64,000 nucleotides of DNA from Trachythela sp. YZ-2020 (lineage: Eukaryota; Cnidaria; Anthozoa; Malacalcyonacea; Clavulariidae): NCBI GenBank assembly GCA_016169945.1, contig JADLSH010000257.1:62001-126000 (forward strand), given 5' to 3'. A program made the position numbers and the translations under genes. The notes under the pieces were generated by a model, which worked only from the letters and a program-made list of their open reading frames with translations, was not told the origin of the DNA and ran no database searches. Positions 1 to 10,905 of this stretch are shown here, piece after piece (positions within the stretch are counted from its first letter, which is position 1; each line of letters starts with the position of its first letter).

Positions 1-558
1 TGTGCGTTCTATTTTCACGTCATGCAGTATTCTCGAGTAAAATTAAGTCAACTCTGTTGTAAAAATGCAGTTTCTAATTGGGTCTTTATGATGTTGAAGG
101 TTACGTTTTGGTGGGCGTTTTAGGTAGAGAAGACTCTGAAAATGCCATTTCCGATGATCTACAGACTCAAGTTACATTAACTCGTAATACATGTTTTGAT
201 GTGGTCAAACAAATATTAAAAGTCGGTCCCTGAACAATGGACACCCCCCAAACTTTTTTGGAATGTGCGCCCCTGACTTCTCTATAATACTATAGCAATT
301 AAGAAGAATGTTGAATGATATTTATAAGACTTATAATGTTTCTATATACAACCGAGTCGTTCGTTTTCTAATGTGTCTGTCAATTTTCAATGGTAAACCT
401 CTACGATGCTAAACAGTTATTCTGTACAACTTGAGATGGCATATATATAAATAGTTAATTTTAAAGCTTCATTTTAAGATGGTGTCTCAATGTTACGTAG
501 TCGTAGTTGAAACAGTTTGCGCAGAATGTACAGTATTTTTCGTACGTGTAAAAATGTT
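1..558. other. Intergenic, 3' side of the GPCR gene
   Basis: No reading frame of note is seen. The DNA is A+T-rich and probably includes the 3' untranslated region of the minus-strand receptor gene that ends at 559. I cannot place a poly(A) signal with confidence. Confidence 0.5.
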
Positions 559-1842
559 TTAAAATGTACCCTTTACTCGATACCAGACTTTCCAATAAGC
601 CTTTCTATAGTCTGTGTTATATCCACCATAAACAAACACGTTCACAGCTGAATTTGCAGCAACCGTACTCAAAGCCAAAGTGATTACAGCTGGTGGAATC
701 TGGACACACGACTTACACCAGAGTTCTATTGCATCAATAATAGTTATAGGCAAACATAGCACTATAAAGAAGCCTATTATCGCCAACACTGTTCTAGTAG
801 CTTTTCTTGTCCGTGTTGTGCTTAACGGTACGTTTCTACTTTTAGAAGTTTGAGAAGTCACCATTTTCTTAACACCATTAGTTCGGCTGTCAGTATCATT
901 GTTATTAATAGAGGTGGCGCTTCTTTCTTCTGGATGTATTGCATGAACGTGATCAGTCCGTATAGTACTTAGCGAAACATGTCTATTGTTAGATTCTTGA
1001 GGACTAACTGATTTCTTTGCCTCGATTTGATCATCACTATTATTGTTATTATTGGTGTTTTCTCCCACGCTGCTTTCATCTGGTTGGATCGCGTTAACAT
1101 GAACAACCGAGGGATCACGAGGGACAGCCTCGCCGTGGGCTTCTGTGCCACTTTGTGGTTGCTCCCAAGCGTTAGTTTCGCTTGGCCTACGACAGTCGCA
1201 AGCCTGGTTGATAGCTGCGTGTCTAACAGCAATCTCTTGAGCGCGTATATGGCTGATCTGCCTGCGTGTCGAACGGAATACATATGTATGAGTAATCAAC
1301 ATTATCACCAAGGGTGTAAAATCCACTATGAACACATACATTATAAAATACTTTTCTGTAAGTGTAGTATTGTATCTACAAACAGTACCCACGTTTTCGG
1401 GGATTTCTCTTCGCCAACCAACCACAGGACAACCTGCCAGTACGAGACAACACAACCATGACAGAGCTATGACAATCTTACAACTAGAATTCTTCACGAC
1501 GTTTGCATATGCGAACGGTTTGGAGATCGCAAAGAAGCGATCCAACGCGATCAGCGCCAGATTCAAATTCGAAGCGCCGTGAAATAGAATGGCTAGCGCG
1601 ATGACCACATCACATCGGACTAAACTATGTTCACTAGTGTTCAGCACCTCAACTAAACGAAGTGGAAAATTTACAGCGCCTTGAAAGAAATCACTGACAG
1701 CTAGGTTGACGATTAGAAAATTTGCAGGAGTTTGAAGTCGACGGTTCGAGTAGACGGCCAAAATTACCAACATATTTCCAACAACGGTTACAACTGCTGT
1801 GAGTAGTCGCGTTACGACGAACAGTGTGTCTCCCAAGTCCAT
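559..1842 (-). CDS. Class A rhodopsin-like GPCR, intronless, 427 aa
   Basis: This is a seven-helix plasma-membrane receptor that would couple an unknown ligand to G proteins. The start is an ATG (CAT at 1840-1842) and the extracellular N-terminus is very short. TM1 has the GN pair (22-23) and TM2 has NLAVSD (46-51). TM3 ends in DRF (101-103) instead of DRY. C77 and C155 can form the usual TM3-ECL2 disulfide, and NTT at 158-160 is a glycosylation site. TM5 has the family proline. The third intracellular loop is unusually long, about 155 residues, and rich in Asn, Ser and Thr. TM6 has F359 and CLP (363-365). TM7 reads NVFVY (401-405) in place of NPxxY. Shape and motifs recall melatonin- and adenosine-type orphan receptors of cnidarians, but the ligand cannot be told. 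The frame is fully open, so it is probably functional. Confidence 0.88.
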   Translation of the reverse strand: MDLGDTLFVVTRLLTAVVTVVGNMLVILAVYSNRRLQTPANFLIVNLAVSDFFQGAVNFPLRLVEVLNTSEHSLVRCDVVIALAILFHGASNLNLALIALDRFFAISKPFAYANVVKNSSCKIVIALSWLCCLVLAGCPVVGWRREIPENVGTVCRYNTTLTEKYFIMYVFIVDFTPLVIMLITHTYVFRSTRRQISHIRAQEIAVRHAAINQACDCRRPSETNAWEQPQSGTEAHGEAVPRDPSVVHVNAIQPDESSVGENTNNNNNSDDQIEAKKSVSPQESNNRHVSLSTIRTDHVHAIHPEERSATSINNNDTDSRTNGVKKMVTSQTSKSRNVPLSTTRTRKATRTVLAIIGFFIVLCLPITIIDAIELWCKSCVQIPPAVITLALSTVAANSAVNVFVYGGYNTDYRKAYWKVWYRVKGTF

Positions 1843-1929
1843 TTTAATGCTTGAATCGGGTAATTTCCAATGCTATAACCACTGTATAGTTCAGGAATCG
1901 TCAAGATTATATAGACTAGCCAGCTGCTT

Positions 1930-2280
1930 TGGTATAAGATCACTTTCAGAATGCTAATGAGCACTTCAGAAAGTTGTGCTGTTGTGTCCACAAATATTCC
2001 TCTTACGAATTTTTTATCAAGAACTTATTTTAAGGATTGGATCCGCCAATATCACGTAAACACTGTAGCTACTTTGGTAACTTCACTCTCAGAATGCAAA
2101 TGAGCACTTCAGGTACAGTAAGTTGTGCCCACAGGGACAATTGTTCCTCTTACGAACTTCTAGATCTACAAAAAATCTGGGTTGAGCGATCACCAGTATA
2201 GCTTATAACCACTGTAGCTATACGTTGGTATAAGGTCACTTTCAGAATGCTAATGAGCACTTTGAGTGAGTTGTTTTGCA
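1930..2280. repeat. Three diverged direct repeats upstream of the GPCR
   Basis: The core TTCAGAATGCTAATGAGCAC recurs with changes starting near 1945, 2088 and 2241, a spacing of about 143 and 153 bp. The surrounding 'TGTAGCTA...GGTA' and 'CCTCTTACGAA' blocks also repeat. The array sits directly 5' of the minus-strand GPCR, so it could overlap its promoter. That role is inference only. Confidence 0.7.
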
Positions 2281-3725
2281 GCCTCTTTAACGGAAGGTAT
2301 TATATATTCTCAGAGAAGGTGTCAGAGAATTGCTTTAAGAAACACAGAAAATGCTCAAAGATGACATTCACATAAAGTTAATCCTTCCTATACCGAGTGT
2401 ATTTTCCACCCGCGATATTTCCGAAATTCTTTCAATTTGTGGATTCTTTTAACAACTTCGAAACAAATTTAACGTCTTAAACGAAGGTATTGTATATCTA
2501 TTCTTCTTCGGTCGCTTCGAATAGCACAGCAAATCAGCAAAATCAAAGATTCGCCGTCAATAGCATTTCTTCTTCTCCTGCACCTCAACTTGTGCCGACG
2601 AAATTCCTTCAAGTTGTCGATTCCTTTTTAAGACGGCCAAGCAGTTAGTCACGCGTGGTAGTTTGTCAAGTGCAAGGGCCAACACTAACGGAAAAGACAT
2701 AAAATTAGAAGTTTACTGATATAGGCATGTGTGCATGTGTTGCACAATATTAGACTTATACCAAATGTCTAATTAAGTCGAAGTACGTATTTAATATGCA
2801 GACAGAAATTAGCAAGATGGCGCAAGCTTAAACCACGGTTATTGCATCATTCATTCATTGATTCATTCGTTCGTTCAATATTCATTCCTTTATTCATTCA
2901 TTCACATAAAATAATATCATTCGCGAACCAAATTATCGTTCAAATTTAAAAGTAAACCCACCGTTAGAAAGCCAAATGGCTAAGCTTTAAAATTAATATA
3001 ATAATAAACGTTTTACCCTTTAATACTAGTATTCGTTTCGAGATTGTCATTCAACATCAAGGACTCACTTTTTTATACACTTATCGAAGTTTCTCTAGTC
3101 AAAGTATGATTTGATAAAAGTGTGTGACAATGTCACAATTTTACCTCAAAATTCTTCACTTCGAATTTTGACGACGCCATTGGCATTGTGATCATTGAAA
3201 CTTATATAGTGTAAATCAATCTTCAATAATGATTAATGGCATAATGATTTCAAATAGATCTAATCCTAAACATGCATCAAATATTATAATTATATAGGCA
3301 TGTTCCAGAAAATGATTTTTACAATTTTTGCTCAATATGCTTCGACATAAATCCATGCATTGCACAATATATAGATTGAAATATAATGAGATAATAACTT
3401 CTAGTAATGTACAATAGAATATAGATACAAAAATATACACACAATCTTGAATTATTTTGACATTCATTGGTTTGGAACAATGGTTGCATTTCACATCAAA
3501 TTCAATCCTTTGCTTGCTACATGCTGTCTATTTTATTACTCCATAACTTACTAATTTTCTGACTTCTCCAAAAATTGAAAAATAAAATTTCTGATAGAAA
3601 AGTCATAAAATAGCATTTTAATTTCATTTGGGAAAATATCAGATGGCTAAAATTTCTCATAATGACATCTCATGCAAACGTCGTAAAAATTCAAATTACC
3701 TCTTATCCAATATATCAAATATAAT
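2281..3725. other. Intergenic, A+T-rich
   Basis: No supported gene. An imperfect ATTC microsatellite lies at about 2847-2912. The short open frames here lack codon bias and family resemblance. Confidence 0.5.
2847..2912. repeat. Imperfect (ATTC)n microsatellite
   Basis: Runs of ATTCATTC, ATTCGTTCGTTC and ATTCATTCATTCAC are visible, interrupted by single-base changes. Confidence 0.8.
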
Positions 3726-4135
3726 GAATAGTAATATATTTTCACTGGTCGCCCCGCCACACAATGCCCTGAGCCGATTATAGCTAAGTATGGGGAGTAA
3801 AATTTTTCAGCCGAAGGCAAGACGTGGCGGAGCAACCGCCGTGTCGCAGCCGAGGGGAGGTGGGCGGTTGAAAAAATATTTTGCCAATCCCGCTGTCCAT
3901 GTGTGTCTTCGCGGCAAATGACAGAAAACTCACATTTCCCTGGGTTTTTATAACGTTGCTATTGCCACACGTGTTTCTATATCCATATTAATTAACTTCC
4001 GGCTGAAAAATCGCGCTCTTTAGGCATTGTATTGCATGACTCCCAGTAAGAATAGTAATATATTTTCACTGGTCGCCCCGCCACACAATGCCCTGAGCCG
4101 ATTATAGCTAAGTATGGGGAGTAAAATTTTTCAGC
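3726..4135. repeat. Direct repeat pair of about 85 bp
   Basis: The segment beginning GAATAGTAATATATTTTCAC and ending at TTTTTCAG occurs at about 3726-3811 and again at about 4050-4135, apparently identical. The second copy follows directly on the 175-bp repeat at 3881-4055, so the arrangement looks like a local tandem duplication. Confidence 0.85.
3881..4055. repeat. 175-bp direct repeat, copy 1 (copy 2 at 6011-6185)
   Basis: It starts TTGCCAATCCCGCTGTCCAT and ends near AAGAATAG. The copy at 6011-6185 differs at only about two positions (CGCGGC/CGTGGC and CCAGTAAG/CCAATAAG). The two lie about 2.1 kb apart in the same orientation and bracket the tandem-repeat block and a broken reading frame. 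They lack TG...CA ends, so I do not call them LTRs. Confidence 0.85.
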
Positions 4136-4299
4136 TCAGTCCCCCGTGACTACCGGCATGCTAAGGTCTCGCGTCCATATGAAGTACTTTAAAGGTTATA
4201 CAGATAAATAAGGACCATCTCTCCAATTCTCAGAAAACTAAGTTAAGGAAAAGCTAAGGAAAAGCCCTTATAATCAAGTTCGCTGCGCCTACAGTGAGT

Positions 4300-4950
4300 C
4301 CGTTAATACCCTCAAGCATGCCGCCTCATGTCCCAATGGAATATTATTATAAAGAATAAAAGCCACTGCTCCTAGCGAGTGCGTTTATACTTTCAAACGG
4401 CCTCATGCCCAAAGGCGTATTAAAATTTATACAGTTCACTACACCCACAGCGAGTTCTTTTATGTTCAACTGGCCTCATGCACCAAAGGCGTATTAAAGT
4501 TAATAAAGTTCACTGCGCCTCCAGCGAGTTCGTATATATTTCCAATTGGCCTCATGCACCACAGGCATATGGAGATTAATAAAGTTTTGCTGCACCAACA
4601 GCGAATTGGTTTATACTTTCAAATTCGGCAAACACCGCCTCATGCACCAAAGGCGTACTATACTTTGTAAAGTTAACTGCACGTGCAGCGAGTTCGTATA
4701 TATTTCCACATAGCCTCATGCACCAAAGGCATATTAAAATTAATATAGCTCACTGCACCTACAGTGAGTTCGTGCATATTTCCAGGTGACCTCATGCACC
4801 ATTGGCCTTGAAATCAATAAGATCCGCTGCCCCTAGAGCGAATTCGTTTATACTTAAGTTCAAGCACGCAGCCTCATGCACCAAAGGCGTATAATATCGT
4901 ATATTCATTTATACCTTCGACTCGAAACTACCTCGTGCACCAAAGTATAT
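4300..4950. repeat. Degenerate tandem array, unit about 76 bp, 9 copies
   Basis: CCTCATGCACCAAAGGCGTA-like cores occur at about 4324, 4401, 4474, 4550, 4638, 4714, 4790, 4872 and 4931. Each is linked to 'CACTGCGCCTACAGCGAGTT' and 'TATATTTCCA' blocks. Most spacings are 73-88 bp. No open frame runs through the array. Confidence 0.85.
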
Positions 4951-5285
4951 TCACTGGCTGTTTGTATAGCGTAGATGAATCGGAAAATTATGCCGGCACT
5001 AAAGCGCGAAAAATAAATATTAGTCATTAGACATACATCCCACTATTTATAAGTGACCGGCAGTATAAATATAATAAGAAAATAACTTAAGAAAAAGTAT
5101 GCTTGATGCCAGAGCGGCAAGTGGTGCCTCGTTAGGTCGCTTAAAGCTGTGCAAATTGATTAAGACAATTGGGTAGGTAAGTAACGAGAGTGAAAAAAAC
5201 CGTCGTGATGGCCTCTGTGATTGTGTGTAAAGGCCTGATGTTGACACAATATGTTGTGAATGTAAAGATATTAGAGAAGTGGTAC

Positions 5286-5555
5286 GCACACTAAACCATC
5301 CCACTACAAGTAACTGATAAACGAGAACGCCGTCGTAGACAGTGTATAAGGCGTACTAAGTTAGCCCCTCTCGAGAAACAGTACAAGCAGGCGATATATA
5401 TCGGCAAGTACGAATACTAGAGACTTGTTAAGCGCACTAAACCATCCCACTACAAGTAACTGACAAACGAGAACGCCGTCGAAGACAGTGTATAAGGCTT
5501 ACTAAGTTTGCCCCTCTCGAAAAACAGTACAAGCAGGCGATATCGGCAAGTACGA
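5286..5555. repeat. Tandem duplication, period about 146 bp
   Basis: The block from GCACACTAAACCATCCCACT to GGCGATATATATCGGCAAGTACG (5286-5411) recurs at 5432-5553 with few changes, for example a TATATA loss in copy 2. It lies inside the 4.1-6.0 kb interval bounded by the 175-bp repeats. Confidence 0.85.
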
Positions 5556-5748
5556 CAATTATAGATGAGGAAATGTGCTGCACGAAGAATCTTAAACAAT
5601 TATATGAAAACATAACGAGGTCGTCACGGAAGCAACCATGCGAAGACATATAATCAGATACGAGCAAATGTACTGCAAACCCAGCAAAAGGGCCCATGGC
5701 GTAAGCGTAGATGTATGGATGCATAAAAGGCTTTTAAGGTCGTCTCCG

Positions 5749-5955
5749 TAAGGCAAGAAAGAAACTAATCTGAGGCTGAGGCTCGACTAGTGGTTGTTGG
5801 GCGATCGCTGCATTTTGCAATCGCATCGGGCTTTGTTGTTCCACCGCAGCCGGTTGCGGTACATGTTGTTCCAGTTGCTGAGCATTATTTAGATCATCAA
5901 TCTCAAGCATTATTTAGATCATCAATCTCAATAGGTTGTGGTTGAACAGCTTCTG
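5749..5955 (-). pseudogene. Gln/Pro-rich reading frame broken by a 25-bp tandem duplication
   Basis: On the minus strand an ATG near 5955 opens a frame starting MAEAVQPQPIEIDDLNNA. It is thrown out of frame by an exact 25-bp tandem duplication (5881-5905 and 5906-5930). Ignoring one copy, the frame continues Gln/Pro-rich to a stop near 5749, about 66 codons in all. I do not recognise the product. Its position between the 175-bp repeats suggests an N-terminal or structural peptide of a mobile element, but that is inference. Confidence 0.35.
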
Positions 5956-6010
5956 CCATAACTCTTTTCGCTCGGCTGCGACACAGAAAATCTTGCTTGT
6001 AAAAAATCTG

Positions 6011-6185
6011 TTGCCAATCCCGCTGTCCATGTGTGTCTTCGTGGCAAATGACAGAAAACTCACATTTCCCTGGGTTTTTATAACGTTGCTATTGCCACAC
6101 GTGTTTCTATATCCATATTAATTAACTTCCGGCTGAAAAATCGCGCTCTTTAGGCATTGTATTGCATGACTCCCAATAAGAATAG
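6011..6185. repeat. 175-bp direct repeat, copy 2
   Basis: Near-identical partner of 3881-4055, followed by different sequence (AATAGTTTTATAAT). The stretch from 6186 to 6489 holds nothing I recognise. Confidence 0.85.
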
Positions 6186-7759
6186 TTTTATAATATGATA
6201 TCTCGGCTGTATATAGATATATGTATATTGCACAAGACGAAAATCTAAACATTATTCATTTTCAATGGCTAGGAAAACAATACTAATAATTTAAAAATCA
6301 AGAAAGATCCTTTAAGAATTTTAGGAATATTTATTTCAAAAAATTGGACTAAATGTGATTTGAAAACAACATGGGATATGTTTACACCTGCAAGTCAGCA
6401 TGTTATTGATTAGATGTCAAGCTATGAAACACAGTTGTAGTGACTATTGAGTATTGAACTAGCATATATGTTTTCGTTCAGGAAATATCGAAGACAGTAG
6501 TAATATACAGGCCGTTCGAGCCCCTTTTTTAGGGGGGCGCACTAATTAGTATGCAAGGCGGCTGCATTAACATAAACATAATTAATAATGTATTGACTCC
6601 TTCAATCTCGTATCTAGTGAAGTATTTCTTTCTGAGTCGACCAATACTAATAAGTTTTCAAGCGTTTATTTAGTAAAGCCTGTACAAGCGAGATTTACAA
6701 ACATTAAAGCGTTAGAAACATAAATATTTTGATTCTAAGTTAAACTAAAGACACAATAGCTTAACTCATTAAAAGATTAAGTCAAAAGACTTGTTTGGGC
6801 GAAACAATCATTAAACTGAACCATCACAATAGCTAGACCTTTCCTATATATTTTGCCAAGCGTTGTGTTCCAAACACAGTCCGTTTCGACAAAGAGTAAA
6901 TATATTCTCGTATCTAATATCACCTTAAACAAGACGGCTTAGACAACTAATATAGCGACGCTTAACCTAGTAAAATATTATGCGAAATAATAAGTAGAAA
7001 TATAGCGTTCTAAAACGAGAAAAGTCTTATAGTCTAAGAGAGGTCTAAGATCTTATAGAGCAATACAAATATATGTTAATTGCCAAGCGATTGTATAAAC
7101 ATAGTTCTTACAGGGATTTAAACCTTACAAAGTTTCAAGCGTTTTAGATGTAGCAGAGCGGGAAAAGCAGTAATTTTTAAGCGAGATTTACAAGCATACA
7201 CAAACATTGTATATAAACATTTAGCGTTTGTTAGGTAATTACGGGCAATTAAGATTTTCTAGCTTGAAAATTTGAATAAATTTAGAATATATTATTATAG
7301 CACGGGAAAATATTGTACAATGTACATACAATACACACAGAATTTGTTTTAAAACATATTTATTGCTTAAAATTTCTTTTACAGCGTTAGTAAGGTCTGC
7401 TCCTAAGAGCATATTGTTTAGGTGTCTTTTGTATCTTTATTTTTTTTGTCTATTTTGGGGGATAATCTTGCAATTGCTAAATCTTAAGGTCTCCAATCTG
7501 AAACGTCTACCCAATTAAATATATTTTTAACTAAGGTCTGCTCTGGGTCTGCTTCTAAGAACCTATTATTCTTAAACTCCATCACTCGCGTGGGAGTATA
7601 CATTGTCCGAATCAACCTCATAGCTTTTTCACCTTTTAACCATAAGGCATAACTTTACATTTATTTAACCCATACCGAGCAAGCATATCTCTGATATACT
7701 TGTTAACTAATCCAATTTCTATGAATTATGACTTATGACTTATGACTACGACTATGACT

Positions 7760-7925
7760 GAATCATTGAATCCTAAGATTGAATCATTGAATCCTAAGAT
7801 TGAATCATTGAATCCTAAGATTGAATCATTGAATCCTAAGAGTGAATCATTGAATCCTAAGATTGAATCATGGATCATTGAATCCTAAGATTGAATCATT
7901 GAATCAAGAGTGAATCATTGAAAGA
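7760..7925. repeat. 21-bp tandem repeat, left copy
   Basis: The unit TGAATCATTGAATCCTAAGA(T) repeats about seven times with small changes. Its inverted counterpart (AGGATTCAATGATTCAATCT units) lies at about 9228-9495 in the right half of the palindrome. The unit length is exactly three times the 7-bp satellite next to it. Confidence 0.9.
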
Positions 7926-7989
7926 TTGACATATCGATCGAGCTTATCTAATATCGAGCAGCTTAGCTCAAATCGAGCGAGCTTATGAG

Positions 7990-9160
7990 CGATGACTTAT
8001 GACTTATGACTTATAGGATTTATGACATGACTTATATGACTTATGACTTATGACTTATGATTTGCGATGACTTATGACTTATGACTTATGACTTTTGACA
8101 TGACTCATGACCGCGATTCATAAGTCGACGCGTCATGTCATAAGTCGCATGTCGCAAGTCGCGTCATGTCATGTCATGTCATAAGTCATAAGTCATAAGT
8201 CAGTCATTCAAGTCATAAGTCATAAGTCATAAGTCATAAGTCATAAGTCATAAGTCATAAGTCATAAGTCATAAGTCATAAGTCATAAGTCATAAGTCAT
8301 AAGTCATAAGTCATAAGTCATAAGTCATAAGTCATAAGTCATAAGTCATAAGTCATAAGTCATAGCGTCATAAGTCATAAGTCGTCATAAGTCATAAGTC
8401 ATAAGTCATGTCATAAGTCATAAGTCATAAGTCATGTCATAAGTCATACGTCATAGTCATAAGTCATAAGTCATAAGTCATAAGTCATAAGTCATAAGTC
8501 ATAAGTCATAAGTCATACGTCATAAGTCATAAGTCATAAGTCATAAGTCATAAGTCATAAGTCATAAGTCATAAGTCATAAGTCATAAGTCATAAGTCAT
8601 AAGTCATAAGTCATAAGTCATAAGTCATAAGTCGCGTCGCGTCGCGTCATAAGTCATGTCATAAGTCATGTCATAAGTCATAAGTCATAAGTCATAAGTC
8701 ATAAGTCATAAGTCATAAGTCATAAGTCATAAGTCATAAGTCATAAGTCATAAGTCATAAGTCATAAGTCATAAGTCATAAGTCATGTCGCAAGTCATAA
8801 GTCATAAGTCATAAGTCATAAGTCATAAGTCATAAGTCATAAGTCATAAGTCATAAGTCATAAGTCATAAGTCATAAGTCATGTCATAAGTCATAAGTCA
8901 TAAGTCATGTCATAAGTCATAAGTCATAAGTCATAAGTCATAAGTCATAAGTCATAAGTCATAAGTCATAAGTCATAAGTCATAAGTCATAAGTCATAAG
9001 TCATAAGTCATAAGTCATAAGTCATATGTCATATGTCATATGTCATATGTCATAAGTCATAAGTCATAAGTCATAAGTCATAAGTCATAAGTCATAGGTC
9101 ATAGGTCATAGGTCATAAGTCATAAGTCATAAGTCATAAGTCATAAGTCATAAGTCATTT
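7990..9160. repeat. Heptanucleotide satellite (AAGTCAT)n
   Basis: About 160 copies of a 7-bp unit fill the core of the palindrome. From 7990 to about 8105 the array reads (ATGACTT)n. Near 8110-8130 it flips to (AAGTCAT)n and stays in that orientation to 9160. Sporadic variants (CATGTC, CATACGTC, CATATGTC, CATAGGTC) occur in short runs, as expected for replication slippage. CRISPR is excluded because there are no spacers. Confidence 0.95.
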
Positions 9161-9225
9161 GGAGCTAAGCTCGCTCGATTTGGAGCTAAGCTGCTCGATA
9201 TGGAGCTAAGCTCGCTCGATATGTT
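9161..9225. repeat. GGAGCTAAGCTCGCTCGATT triplet repeat
   Basis: Three tandem copies of a 20-21 bp unit with internal dyad (GAGCTAAGCTC) stand between the 7-bp satellite and the right 21-bp array. The inverted counterpart is at about 7938-7990. Confidence 0.85.
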
Positions 9226-9227
9226 AG

Positions 9228-9495
9228 GATTCAATGATTCACTCTTTAGGATTCAATGATTCAATCTTAGGATTCAATGATTCAATCTTAGGATTCAATG
9301 ATCCATGATTCAATCTTAGGATTCAATGATTCACTCTTAGGATTCAATGATTCAATCTTAGGATTCAATGATCCATGATTCAATCTTAGGATTCAATGAT
9401 TCACTCTTAGGATTCAATGATTCAATCTTAGGATTCAATGATTCAATCTTAGGATTCAATGATTCAATCTTAGGATTCAATGATTCAATCTTAGT
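9228..9495. repeat. 21-bp tandem repeat, right copy (inverted)
   Basis: Inverted counterpart of the array at 7760-7925, with more copies (about 12). Some units carry a 7-bp 'ATCCATG' variant, which is also seen once in the left array near 7868. Confidence 0.9.
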
Positions 9496-10689
9496 CATAG
9501 TCGTAGTCATAAGTCATAAGTCATAATTCATAGAAATTGGATTGGTTAACAAGTATATCAGAGATATGCTTGCTCGGTATGGGTTAAATAAATGTAAAGT
9601 TATGCCTTATGGTTAAAAGGTGAAAAAGCTATGAGGTTGATTCGGACAATGTATACTCCCAAGCGAGTGATGGAGTTTAAGAATAATAGGTTCTTAGAAG
9701 CAGACCCAGAGCAGACCTTAGTTAAAAATATATTTAATTGGGTAGACGTTTCAGATTGGAGACCTTAAGATTTAGCAATTGCAAGATTATCCCCCAAAAT
9801 AGACAAAAAAAAATAAAGATACAAAAGACACCTAAACAATATGCTCTTAGGAGCAGACCTTACTAACGCTGTAAAAGAAATTTTAAGCAATAAATATGTT
9901 TTAAAACAAATTCTGTGTGTATTGTATGTACATTGTACAATATTTTCCCGTGCTATAATAATATATTCTAAATTTATTCAAATTTTCAAGCTGGAAAATC
10001 TTAATTGCCCGTAATTACCTAACAAACGCTAAATGTTTATATACAATGTTTGTGTATGCTTGTAAATCTCGCTTAAAAATTACTGCTTTTCCCGCTCTGC
10101 TACATCTAAAACGCTTGAAACTTTGTAAGGTTTAAATCCCTGTAAGAACTATGTTTATACAATCGCTTGGCAAACATATATTTGTATTGCTCTATAAGAT
10201 CTTAGACCTCTCTTAGACTATAAGACTTTTCTCGTTTTAGAACGCTATATTTCTACTTGTTATTATTTCGCATAATATTTTACTAGGTTAAGCGTCGCTA
10301 TATTAGTTGTCTAAGCCGTCTTGTTTAAGGTGATATTAGATACGAGAATATATTTACTCTTTGTCGAAACGGACTGTGTTTGGAACACAACGCTTGGCAA
10401 AATATATAGGAAAGGTCTAGCTATTGTGATGGTTCACTTTAATGATTGTTTCGCCCAAACAAGACTTTTGACTTAATCTTTTAATGAGTTAAGCTATTGT
10501 GTCTTTAGTTTAACTTAGCATCAAAATATTTATGTTTCTAACGCTTTAATGTTTGTAAATCTCGCTTGTACAGGCTTTACTAAATAAACGCTTGAAAACT
10601 TATTAGTATTGGTCGACTCAGAAAGAAATACTTCACTAGATACGAGATTGAAGGAGTCAATACATTATTAATTATGTTTATGTTAATGC

Positions 10690-10905
10690 TGAGTTGCGTT
10701 CGCGGCCCCCTGCGGCCCCCTATATGATAGTGTTTGCGGCCCCCTTGCATACTAATTAGTGTTGTTTGCGGCCCCCTGTATGCTAGTGTTTGCGGCCCCC
10801 TTGCATACTAATTAGTGCGCCCCCCTGCGCCCCCCTGTATGCTAGTGTTTGCAGCCGCCTTGCATACTAATTAGTGCGCCCCCCTGCGCCCCCCTAAAAA
10901 AGGGG
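10690..10905. repeat. GC-rich minisatellite at the right end of the palindrome
   Basis: About four units of GCGGCCCCCTTGCATACTAA and TTAGTG(C)GCCCCCCTGCGCC lie just inside the right terminus. The left terminus has a single unit (6531-6570). The expansion is therefore one-sided and younger than the palindrome. Confidence 0.85.

Noticed and set aside
969..1582. Open frames overlapping the GPCR on both strands
   Set aside because: They lie inside the receptor gene, begin at non-ATG codons or in low-complexity loop sequence, and resemble no family.
3216..3494. 92-codon minus-strand frame
   Set aside because: Very A+T-rich, Ile/Phe/Tyr-rich translation typical of chance frames; no domain.
3881..6185. 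LTR retrotransposon bounded by 175-bp direct repeats
   Set aside because: No TG/CA ends, no primer-binding site or polypurine tract seen, and no gag-pol between them.
7990..9160. CRISPR-like array
   Set aside because: Units are 7 bp and contiguous with no unique spacers, and the genome is eukaryotic.
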